From Cystobasidium ongulense (lineage: Eukaryota > Basidiomycota > Cystobasidiomycetes > Cystobasidiales > Cystobasidiaceae): a DNA stretch of 64,000 nt. The first letter of the stretch is position 1. Every line of letters starts with the position of its first letter. Below are positions 35,822 to 46,079 of this stretch, piece after piece. Below the pieces are notes generated by a model. That model saw only the letters and a program-made list of their open reading frames with translations, was not told the DNA's origin and searched no databases. Location: contig BQUP01000001.1 in the NCBI GenBank assembly GCA_022835595.1, positions 1,674,001 to 1,738,000 of the forward strand. The letters are read 5' to 3'. Made by a program: the position numbers and the translations under genes.

Positions 35822-37315
35822 CTTCTTCGGAAGTGGAGGCTTTCCATAGATGTGTAGGTCTTGAGAAATTGAAGAGGGACCGGCTAATGCATTCAATCCA
35901 GACCGCACCCCGTACTGCTTGTCGTGCTTTAAATCTCTGCTTCTGCGACTAGAGTGAGTGCTTCGAGCTTGCTTGTCTCCCGCCAGATTGACGGCCTGCA
36001 GCAGCGGGAAGGTGGAGCTGTTGCCCGGCTTGCCTGACAGGGAGCTGTCTGAGAGCTGAGGCTTCACCAAGCCATTCAAGCTGCTTTCTGCGCTGCCACT
36101 AGCGTTGCTGCTTGCAGTATAACTCGTCTCTTCGCCGCCAACTCCAATACTTCGGGCGGCGGCACCCAACACTCGCTTCAAGGAGGACAGGACGGGCGGA
36201 ATGGGTGGGAAATGATGGTGCCAGGATGTTGCTCTTGCTGATTGTCACTGCTCATGGAAAGTCTGCCTGAACAATCCACCGCGCCAGTATTGTTCACGCT
36301 GATCATGCAGGGGAGCAGAAGCAAGCAAGATGTAGATGCAAGTCCGCATGTATGTTCATGACAGATCAGACCATGATATCAAATACTCAATCTATATGCA
36401 TAGCAAGAGCACGAATGCTCGACGATAGATGAAGCGCCGTCGGGCTGCCCGCGTCGCATCGCATCGTCGCATCGTGCGCCTGTCGCGGCGCTGAAGGCTG
36501 AAACGATTCAATCCGCCATCATGCAGGCAGGCATGGCTCAGTCACTATGGAGCAGCTCGTCAGAGTCATGATGAGCAGCACAGATCAATCTGCAAGACTC
36601 GGACCACCGGCATCGTCTAGGGACTCGCTAAAGTCTTGCGTATCAAGTTCTTTCGCCCAGCTCGTTACGACACCCTGCATATAGCTAGATACGATGCTGT
36701 AGCATCAACCAACTACTGGCTAAACTCGTTCCATTCAGCAGACCAGTCTAGGCTCCGTGCAGATCCCGTCCCCGCTACGCGAGATGCTAAGCCTCTACCT
36801 GATTTCACGGGTCGCCTCCTGGTCGAACACGGCACTGACACTGGAAGACTGGAAAGAATAAGCTACAAAGCCTTCATCGAGTCAATGCGCGGCAAAGGCA
36901 ATCTGAGCACAGAGATGCCGCTAAGACTGTTCCTCACGCTGGCTAATCACACCCCATGGTGTCAAGAGACCCAGTCGTACTCGACATCCCTGTTACTGAA
37001 CGCACACAGCGCTGACTTTGCCTCCTGAAGCAGACCAGACTGTCTATTGCCACTCAGGATCGCTACAACTCTCAACACCCTCCTGGCACCCTCTTCCGCT
37101 ACCTTGTCGCCCTGTGACGGAGTTGGTGCTGCTGCTCTACGAAATCCCGGCCGCAATGCGCTGCCTGTTTTACAGCAGCACAGCAACACAGCTTGCGTAG
37201 TAGTACTCGGCCAGCGTAGCATGCATTCCTGATCTTTAGTCAGGTTTTTCACCCATGTCGGACAGTGAGAAGTTGTGTCCTGTGCAACGCTGTGCAATGG
37301 GAAGGAGTGCTGAAA

Positions 37316-37440
37316 GGATCTGCTCCGGCCCAACAGGGAGCACGAACTCGGCTACTTGACACAACGATGCTGTGCAAAAGGGTCTGCTCCGGCCCAACAT
37401 GGAGCACAAACTCGGCTACTTGACACAACGATGCTGTGCG
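37316..37440. repeat. 63-base direct tandem duplication
   Basis: Two nearly identical copies lie head to tail, each beginning around ctgctccggcccaaca and ending around cgatgctgtgc. The start-to-start spacing is 63 bases (37321 and 37384). Only a few bases differ, so the duplication is fairly recent. Confidence 0.85.
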
Positions 37441-37833
37441 GAAAGTCGGCTATTCAACACATTCGTCGGGAATTTGTCTGCAACAATGGCAAAGTGCATT
37501 TTCCACGCTCTCAAGCTTCAGGACGCCGGCAGCATTTCCTGGACAGGTAGGCCTCAAAGGCTTGGCCATGGGGTACTCTGAAAGTCATTTGGTAAATCAA
37601 GCACACTTGTTTATGCATGCTGACACTTCTTTACTCTGAAGAACAATCTCTTCTCGTGCTGCACCCTCTTTTGAAGTCCACTTTCTCATTGCGTAGCTTT
37701 AAGGGCTAGAATGAGAGTCTGTTTATCTGTTTTGGTTGACGTACAGCGATGATGAAAGACTTTTATTGCTAGGTACGGTGGCAATCAGGATAGTAGAAGC
37801 TTGAGTGCGGCAAGGTAAGGCTAGATATGCAAT

Positions 37834-37949
37834 NNNNNNNNNNNNNNNNNNNNNNNNNNNNNNNNNNNNNNNNNNNNNNNNNNNNNNNNNNNNNNNNNNN
37901 NNNNNNNNNNNNNNNNNNNNNNNNNNNNNNNNNNNNNNNNNNNNNNNNN
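37834..37949. other. assembly gap (116 Ns)
   Basis: A run of 116 undetermined bases. It sits between two repeat-bearing stretches, so unresolved repetitive sequence is a likely cause. Confidence 0.99.
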
Positions 37950-38146
37950 TTTAATAGCCAATTCAGTTGCAGTGCTTCGAATTCGATATCGATAACTCTC
38001 ACTGTCACCTGCATTGGGATAAGGCTTTCGAGGAAACTCAAACATAGGTGTGAAGTAATTAACTAATCAACTCAACTGCCTTGCAGTTCTAAAGTCATCT
38101 GAAAAGATCAGGAGCCCTATCCGCCCTAAAGGCGGAGCCTCACACT

Positions 38147-38360
38147 ATAGAGCATAGCACGGACAGCAACTCGGCCAGCGTAGCATGCATAGCAGCATAG
38201 CGCGGACAGCAACTCGGCCAGCGTAGCATGCATAGCAGCATAGCACGGACAGCAACTCGGCCAGCGTAGCATGCATAGCAGCATAGCGCGGACAGCAACT
38301 CGGCCAGCGTAGCATGCATATAGCAGCATAGCACGGACAGCAACTCGGCCAGCGTAGCAA
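38147..38360. repeat. 43-base minisatellite, five copies
   Basis: Five copies of a unit containing ggacagcaactcggccagcg start at 38161, 38204, 38247, 38290 and 38335. The spacing is 43, 43, 43 and 45 bases. Copies alternate between gcacgg and gcgcgg just before the core, pointing to an 86-base dimer that was itself duplicated. The array ends about 45 bases before a TATA box. Confidence 0.92.
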
Positions 38361-38403
38361 CACAGCTACACGCCATTATCCCTCGGACTATCTGCCAGGC
38401 GAC

Positions 38404-38411
38404 TATAAAAG
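38404..38411 (+). promoter_or_regulatory. TATA box of the 8-exon gene
   Basis: A consensus tataaaag is followed by a C/T-rich stretch (ctctcctctcctcttcgcag) and, 142 bases downstream of its start, the ATG at 38546 in a good context (caccaatgg). The minisatellite lies just upstream. Confidence 0.55.
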
Positions 38412-38545
38412 TCGGCTGATCCTCTGTTACTCTCCTCTCCTCTTCGCAGTCCCGCAGAACACAGTAGCCTAACACTCCTCGCATCTGCTAGACGTTTCGT
38501 CCTCAGTTCTCTTTCAGCTCATATATAGTCAATCGGCCTGCACCA

Positions 38546-39674
38546 ATGGCGTCGCGTAAGAATCAATGGGAGCCTAGGAAGTGTGGCAAAGATGGCTGGT
38601 ATGTGGTCACCGTCACCGAAATTATCGTTCGCTGACTGACGATTCGACCTTGGCATTATGCCTTGTCTGCTACGCGGCCAAAGTACCGTAATGATCGAAA
38701 GAGAAAATGGCTTGAAAAACCACCAGGCGAGTGTAATGTGTCAGTCCACCTTCCGGGCACGAGGCTGGGAATGTATCGACGGTAATGATCGTATGGTAAA
38801 GTGCGCCGCCTACGCACTTACGTGAAGTAGCGCTGGCATTCGGGATATTCGACTGACTAGCTCCTTGTCCGCTACTCGTTCTATGCTTCGACAGATGCTT
38901 GCACTGCAATAGTATAGTTAGCTACCACAGAAGCCGCATGCATGAGCATCGCACAATACGCTCGAGGGGGCGGGGCGAGTATACAACCTGTCAGAATGCT
39001 GCCAGCAAGCAAGCCGCCAGGAAATCACCCCAGCAAGCATCACTTGGCTTTCAGAACCCGAATCCGCCCAAGTACGCTGCGGTGATTGTCCGCTCACTCG
39101 CCGGGCACTCACGTTGAGACTCGATACTGATATTTCATGCTTCCATTAGCCCTGCCGAAACCAGTAGTGGCTATCAATACCAACCAACTCAAACACCCGG
39201 CTACCAGACAACCGGCTACCAGAACACACTTCCGTCCAGGTACGCTGTGGTGATCTCTCGCGGCATTTCCCGGTCAAATGCTCACCCTGTGAACCAAATT
39301 CCACTCTTGCACAATCATACGCTCCGCTCCAGAGCTACCACCCCTTCTCCTAATAGGAACACCTGGGACAACCCTCAGTAAGTAGCAGTATCTCCATACA
39401 CCTTGTGGCCGAATAAGAAAGCATCGAGGCCAATAATAACCTCCACTATCCCAGGGCATCCTTCGATCTTGTGGACTATGAAGAATATCGCAAAGGTATT
39501 GTCGAACAGCTAATAAACACGGGTACAAGTAAGTCCTTACCAAGTATCGATACTGACTTCACCTCTCTCACGTCGTGTCTATCGTACATTGCTCACCTTT
39601 TCCGATATTATTCTGCAGATGTGGGAGGTAAGGGATGGCAATACGCCTCGCAGAAACGAGCTGGAAGCAGGTAG
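38546..39674 (+). CDS. probable small 8-exon gene, unknown protein (~158 aa)
   Basis: Eight short exons (38546–38598, 38684–38781, 38895–38911, 38995–39071, 39150–39239, 39333–39377, 39455–39495, 39619–39674) join with matching phases and no stop to 158 residues. Exon 1 encodes MASRKNQWEPRKCGKDG. The middle is Gln/Pro/Tyr/Thr-rich with near repeats (GYQYQPTQTPGYQTTGYQN). The end is ASFDLVDYEEYRKGDVGGKG followed by WQYASQKRAGSR. There is no signal peptide or membrane segment. Exons 4–8 are the best supported, because five consecutive introns keep the frame. Exons 2 and 3 are weaker: one uses an AAG acceptor, the other is 17 bases. The donors of introns 4 and 5 share gtacgctg. I do not recognise the protein. 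A minus-strand model overlaps part of this region and was judged weaker. Confidence 0.5.
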
Positions 39675-40515
39675 AGAGGAAAAAGCGGGCTACTGCCGCT
39701 CGAGCGTCAGTGACAGTAATGACCCACTCGAGTGCCGCCAGGCCTGTTCGGCGAGGTTAGCGCATACATCTATTATACATCTAATTGGTCCTGCTCACCG
39801 CGACGTTCCCAAACCCACTGCATGGTCGCTACTGCATGCCTACCCATTCCAAGTTTCTATCTGACTGTTCCCCCTTTCCTCGCAATTTCCCAGCTTGTGA
39901 ATAACCCCCAAACAAAAACACATCAAAGACAAAGACAAAGACAAAATTCAAAAGGAATCCAATTACACATTAAAAAAAATAAAAAAATCTTAGACTTTTT
40001 AGACTGCTTAGACCTTTTAGACTGCTTACATCTTCCACACTTGTTAGACTTCTCATGTACAAACTACTCTTTCAAAGATCTCAATTTTGTTCAGTTCAAT
40101 GTACCATACTTCCTTCTCCTTCCTTCTCTTTTTTGCGCATGCTTTTAGCCTTTCTATACATGCTGACTAGTTAACTAGGCACGTGTCGTTGCCTAAGCTG
40201 ATCTCCTGCTACCTGGGCTACAGGAGCAGTAAACTGACCCTGTTGTCAGTGTGCGGTCTTTAGTCAGGATTTCAGCAACTTCGGCGGCATCTGCATTGTT
40301 ATGCCCCTGAACAGATAAGACCAACACAACTATACCTTACTACACAACTTCTCAGCTCAACGCAATACTACAAGACAAGGAAGCTTTGTTTTGATCTCAC
40401 ACTGGAACGTCAATCTTTGTCAAATCATAGACGGTCTTCAATGGAAAACTTGCCTAGCCATAGATAGGGGAATTGCCCTGCTTATCGGCATATCTGCTAT
40501 ACACATGAGAAATCC
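39675..40515. other. intergenic region with simple repeats
   Basis: About 840 bases. An (aaagac)n run lies near 39924–39944. An A-rich stretch is followed by a duplicated ttagac–ttttagactgc unit near 39989–40026. No gene is supported. Confidence 0.55.
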
Positions 40516-41498
<983 letters not shown>

Positions 41499-41818
41499 TG
41501 TACAGCTGTGGTTTGATGGTCAAGTTCGGTGGTCGTGGTGATGATGTTGATGGTGGCAGGTGGAGAGGTTACAACTGCGTGAACCTTCGAACGAGCGTGC
41601 GAGTATAGATGCAGTACTGGCTGTTGTGTTGGAAAGTGTGAGGCGGTGGTATACGATGCAGTAGAGTTACGCTGTCGATGATGTCTAAGTGGTCAAGAGA
41701 GAGAACGCCTGCATACATCCTGCGGCCCATCGTCAGCGTCGTCGCTTCCTTCAGCACCGAAAAGCAACGCGACTCGCAGCACTCAAAAGCACCACACTCA
41801 CATTCACATATTCCAACC
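41499..41818. promoter_or_regulatory. bidirectional promoter AMMECR1 / NAC alpha
   Basis: The 320 bases between the two start codons must contain both promoters. No clear TATA box is seen. The NAC-alpha side is C/A-rich just before its ATG. Confidence 0.5.
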
Positions 41819-42596
41819 ATGGACACCGACTCCATCATCGCAACAGAAGAGGGCCGCCTGCTTCCCAGACTCGAGAAAAAGGCCAGACAGACACTTGCAA
41901 AGCTCGGCTTGAAGCGAGTCGAGGGCATCAACAGAGTCGTCCTCAGACGTCCTGGAGGCGTGAGTGCATGCGTGCTGGTCGTCTGACAGCTGCACACTGA
42001 TATGGTTGCCTCTCTCTCTCTTCGCCCTCAGGTCCTGTTCATCGTTGGCCGGCCAGAAGTCTACAGAGCTCCCGGCTCAGACTGCTACATCGTTTTCGGT
42101 GATGTGCGTAGACTGTCTCCTGGTATTAGTATGCTATCACTTGCTCTTCCTTACTGACACATCTGTCCTTGCCCTGCCCTCTTCCCGCTTTCCTCCAACG
42201 CACAACGCCTAAAATCGACCACTCACGCATTCACAGGCCAAGTTCGAAGACCCCAACTCTGCTGGATTCGGCGCACAAGCTATTGCCGCAGCACAAGCAG
42301 CAGAAGCGCGTCAAAAAGCAGAATCAGACAGACAAGCTAAAGCAGCCGGTCGAGATGTTGAAGATTCCAAACCTGCAGAAGGTGGTCTAAGCGAGGGAGA
42401 ACTCTTTGGTGGTGTGGGCGACAAGAAAAAGGAGAGTGCCAGTGATGAGCCAGAGGGAGAAGTCGATGCTACCGGCGTAGACGAGCAGGACATCGACACC
42501 GTCATGAAGCAGACTTCTTGCTCTAAAGCCAAAGCGATCAAGGCATTGAAGGAGCACAATGGTGATATCGTCAACGCCATCATGGCTGCTTCATAG
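41819..42596 (+). CDS. EGD2: nascent polypeptide-associated complex subunit alpha
   Basis: Three exons (41819–41959, 42032–42103, 42237–42596) give about 190 residues, the normal size. NAC alpha pairs with NAC beta (EGD1) at the ribosomal exit tunnel, shielding nascent chains and limiting mis-targeting to the ER. The NAC domain is [20 protein letters not shown] with [20 protein letters not shown] and CYIVFGDAKFED. The C-terminal UBA domain is [20 protein letters not shown] followed by [10 protein letters not shown]. The start [12 protein letters not shown] is the first ATG, in a strong context. Both introns fall inside the NAC domain. Confidence 0.97.
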
Positions 42597-43007
42597 ATTC
42601 TTATACCGTCAGTGTAGCTGGCACTTTCATAGTCTATTGTAATCTTGAAGCAAAAAGGCAAGAAGCATTCCGCGCGGATATGAGCAAGGCATAGCACGAT
42701 CTTGTGCAGATCTGGTTTCTCATTCAGAACAGCACATTAATGCGGATATGACCGACTGATAACCATGCTTACATCCAAGTGATCTTCTAGCCCACATACA
42801 CTCTAGCTACAAGAGACTATCAAATACTGCCGTTGGAGAATGAACTAAGAAAGACCAACTGAAATGAATGGCAGCTGGCAAGTAGATGATACGAACGCTG
42901 AGCACAACGATAATTAGGACTAACTACTGAATATATTGTAGTATATAGAGAAGGGGAAGTCAAAGGTTGGAAAGGCCGTCGAAGAATCCATGGACCAGTT
43001 TACACCA
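42597..43007. other. convergent intergenic region
   Basis: About 410 bases between the 3' ends of NAC alpha and the first duplicated membrane protein. A stretch near 42857 (caactgaaatgaatggcag) recurs near 45917 below the second copy, marking the left edge of the tandem duplication. Confidence 0.6.
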
Positions 43008-45228
43008 CTAGCTTGAAGCGCTGTCACGAAGATTGGGTGATCGTAGCAGATCATCTCCCATGCTCACAGGGCGGCTTTCGTCCATGTAAGGCTCAGCATT
43101 ACCTCCCTTTGCATAAGGAGTGGGCGTTGCGGGTGAAGTGACTAACAGCTGCAGAATAGCTTTTGCTCTGTCCGCACCTATCTCAAGTCTGAAAGAAGGT
43201 ATAGAATTGAAAGAGGACATGTCTGGTAGGGGACCGATAGAGCTCATTGTTGATCTTGACTGTCCAGATGAGGAAGTTTGTGATGATCTAGATGGTGTCA
43301 TTGAAGGACCGCTCATGGTCGAAATGATGGAATGGCGATAAGTAGAACGATTACGTCCTGACTTTGAAGATTTCTTACTCCTCATCGAGTATGGTTTTCG
43401 TGGTGCTGCCCAAGATGGAACAGGTATACGCGAATCACCTTGCGTGACCCAGGCCAAATCAAGACTTGGAGCACGAGTGCTCGCAGCTCTGAAATCATGT
43501 GCCTCCTCTTCTTCATCAAAGACAGACATGTCTCTAGGAAGAGATCTATGTGTCAAAGCGGTGTTAGGTCTACTTTGGGAGGATCGGATGTATTCTTCAT
43601 AGACTGAGTCGGCGGGAGTCTTCCCTGGTGATATAGAAGGAGGATAGGGCGCAAGATCTTCTTTGACAGGATTCTCATCGACGTCGGAAGGATAAGATAG
43701 CATCTGACCCGCAGTAGCCAAATCTTCGCCTTGTCGAGATTGCCATTGCTGCGATAGTGATACCGAAGTCAGATCTTGGATGACTAGTGGAGAAGAGGTG
43801 AATCGTGAACGAGGATGGGCGGAGTCAGCGTCTACTGGTTTTATAAGCGAGCGCCTCCCCTCCATCCATCTTGGTTTCATGCTCGAAAGTATGCCTTTTC
43901 CGCTTGCCGGATTTGCTTTTGCTGAATAATGTTGAGAATATGACCGGTCCATCGAAGAAAGTCCACCGAGTGATGATATTCCTGGACTTGGAGGTAAGTT
44001 TCGTTTCGAAAACATGTTGTAAATAGGTGCGTTTTTCTCATTCTCCTCTTCTTGTGGCGATGGAATCATACTTCCTTTGGCTCCTCCGAAGTGAGCCCAT
44101 GCTTCTGAGCCTGATGCGTCATGATCATTATGGCTTGTTGACATAGGGGAAGGAAGTAGATAACGCTTGGAGTTGGCTCGCTGTTTACGCCGATAGGCTC
44201 TATACCAAAAGGCCAGGAAGATAGCTACAACAGCTGCAACAGCGATGACAATGCCTGCAATGAGGCCGACGTTGACCTTGCTGACTTGTCCAGGGGAGCT
44301 GGGCTCGAGAGGCTCAAGTAGCGGTACGCCTGAAGAGGCAGTATTGCTGGACGTAGCACTGCTGAGGGTTTGGCCATCTTTTGCCGTTGAAGTGCCGAAG
44401 TCTGAATCGCTGAGCGGTCCCTGCGCGTCGTCAAGGCTGCTAATAGATTGGGTATTTTGATCCGCCGTAGGAGAGGTTTCCGGACTCTGCGAGCTGCTCT
44501 CGGTTGGCTCCGTTGCCAGATTTACCGCGGGGGCAGCAGAGTCAGTTTGCGAGTCTGCAGCTGCCTGTGGGCTTGTCTGCGAGTCTGTCAACGCTTCACT
44601 TGATTGCTCTGCGATTCCGTCAACTGAAGCGGAGGGCCTCGAGGTAGGCGACGAGACTGTCTGTCTAGTGGAGGTACTCGTTGCAGATCTCGAGGTTGAT
44701 GTCGCCTGTGGCCTCGGCGTGACCGTTGCCGTGGGTGGTCTATCGTGAATGAAGGCAAGCGGGCACCTCTTTAAGTGTAATGCGAGTATGGAGGTAGTTT
44801 AGTGGGTTGTAGGGAAAGTAAAAGGTCATGAGACGGGTCGGTTCCCAGCTATTCCAGCTGTATACGAGACCTTACTTACCGCGACCAGATCTGCTCTCCA
44901 CCAGTCGAAGATTGAAGGCCCGCAATCTTGATTGACCCAGCCCCACAGCCAATCATTGTCATTGGCTGAGCAGTCGCAGTCATTCTGTATACCAGTATTG
45001 GTGTTAGATACGATCAGGAAGTGAAAGCCGCCCTTGGAGGGTTTGTCAGCTAGCTTACAGCTACTTTGCATGTGCTGTGGTTGAGCTTGGCTATCCGTAT
45101 ACTGTGAGGTGAGCAAAAGTCAGCAAGCTGGACGGTGTTGTCTAGAGTGAATCTACTCACCATTCAGCTGCACCCGCAGGTGGACTCTGTCTTCGTTCAA
45201 AGGCATTGTTGCGGTACTGCGGAGGCAT
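43008..45228 (-). CDS. single-pass membrane protein with six-Cys N-terminal module (tandem copy A)
   Basis: Four exons (45228–45161, 45101–45059, 44984–44880, 44768–43008) give about 658 residues. The first three exons encode a small module with six cysteines: AAEC, STCK, NDCDC, NDWLWGWVNQDCG, IFDWWRADLVA, RCPLAFI. A Ser/Thr/Gln-rich stalk follows. The membrane segment is at ~239–262 (LIAGIVIAVAAVVAIFLAFW), followed by basic YRRKQR. The ~390-residue tail has conserved blocks: GSEAWAHFGGAKGSMIPS, NAPIYNMFSKR, RIPVPSWAAPRKPYSMRSKK, FRLEIGADRAKAILQLL, DESRPVSM and LRSPNLRDSASS. This architecture suggests a surface sensor with the N-terminus outside. No signal peptide is visible in exon 1 (MPPQYRNNAFERRQSPPAG), so either an upstream exon is missing or insertion uses the membrane segment itself. 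The family is unknown. Confidence 0.78.
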
Positions 45229-46079
45229 TGACGGCGTTGTCGAGGGATGTTCTCGATGCTGGTCGGAGGCAACCAGTGAAAAGAGAATGCCCAGCACAGC
45301 ACACGACTAAGCTAGCTGCACACCACTAAGCTAGCTGTGCAGTCGAATAGATCAGACCCAACCTCTCAGCGTCAAACCTTTGGGAATGCGCACGGCATCA
45401 GGTGAATTTCAGGCGTTCATCCCCCTATGATGTCCGCCCGCAGATGGATGAAGGTGGGAACGATGCGGCGGAGATAGGTGCATAGCGACAGGAGCTACGT
45501 CGTAAGGCACAAGTGATTTCCTCATTCGTGTTTGCCGATGTCAGTTTCCTTTCTGCAATGCCTCGGTTTGGCAGGCGGAAGAGGTTGATAGCCCAGGAAA
45601 TCGTCGGTCTTCAGCCCACAAGATGCAGAAATCATCGGCGTCGGTCCGCGGACACCATGGCCACAACGCAAACAACCAAGCAGTCTGCGATGCAGGTATC
45701 GCTGCGCTACGTCAATGACCTTTACCACACTGTTCGTACGATGCTCTTTAGTGTTCGATACAGCGCACAGATCCGATATGGCTCTTACGATACTAATAAT
45801 GGTATTCGCCCCCTCATACACAGCACATACAGCAACATTATTCGAGCACTGTTCAATTCCACAGTGACACTCGAAACATCTCGACAACGGGACTGAACAC
45901 CACTGCATTAATAGTCCAACTGAAATGAATGGCAGATGGGTAGTAGTAGACGGAATACTAAAGGGTAAGGGACGGCTACGCACATGACATGAGCACACAA
46001 GATTAATATATATATTGGAAAGAAGGGAAGGGTAAGCAGACTGCCGCAACCGGCTGACGGAACGCGGAATGATTCTGCA
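45229..46079. other. intergenic region between duplicated genes
   Basis: About 850 bases. It includes the promoter of copy A, which resembles the promoter of copy B (45525–45660 compared with 48765–48910), and the 3' flank of copy B. A ~20-base direct repeat (agctagcttag … agctagcttag) lies near 45305–45340. Opposed frames at 45513–46049 have no support. Confidence 0.6.

Larger units (their letters stand above)
36241..38545. other. gene-poor region with repeats and an assembly gap
   Basis: About 2.3 kb without a convincing gene. It holds a 63-base direct duplication, a gap of Ns and a 43-base minisatellite. A plus frame at 36636–37028 has no recognisable domain. A short inverted repeat (cctga … tcagg) lies at 37228–37244. 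The motif ctcggccagcgtagcatgca at about 37206–37225 recurs in the minisatellite at 38147–38360. Confidence 0.55.

Noticed and set aside
36636-37028. 130-codon plus frame
   Set aside because: The listed start is not within a credible context, the composition is irregular and it lies in a repeat-bearing gene-poor stretch.
38147-38360. CRISPR array
   Set aside because: The 43-base units are contiguous with no unique spacers, and the segment is eukaryotic.
38670-39112. Minus-strand spliced gene opposite the 8-exon gene
   Set aside because: One good donor and two acceptors give an open C-terminal piece ending at 38670, but no convincing start or promoter was found, whereas the plus strand has a TATA box, an ATG in good context and seven phase-consistent introns. 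It remains the main competing model.
45513-46049. Opposed frames between the duplicated membrane-protein genes
   Set aside because: They overlap on opposite strands and partly lie in duplicated promoter sequence, so they are not independent genes.
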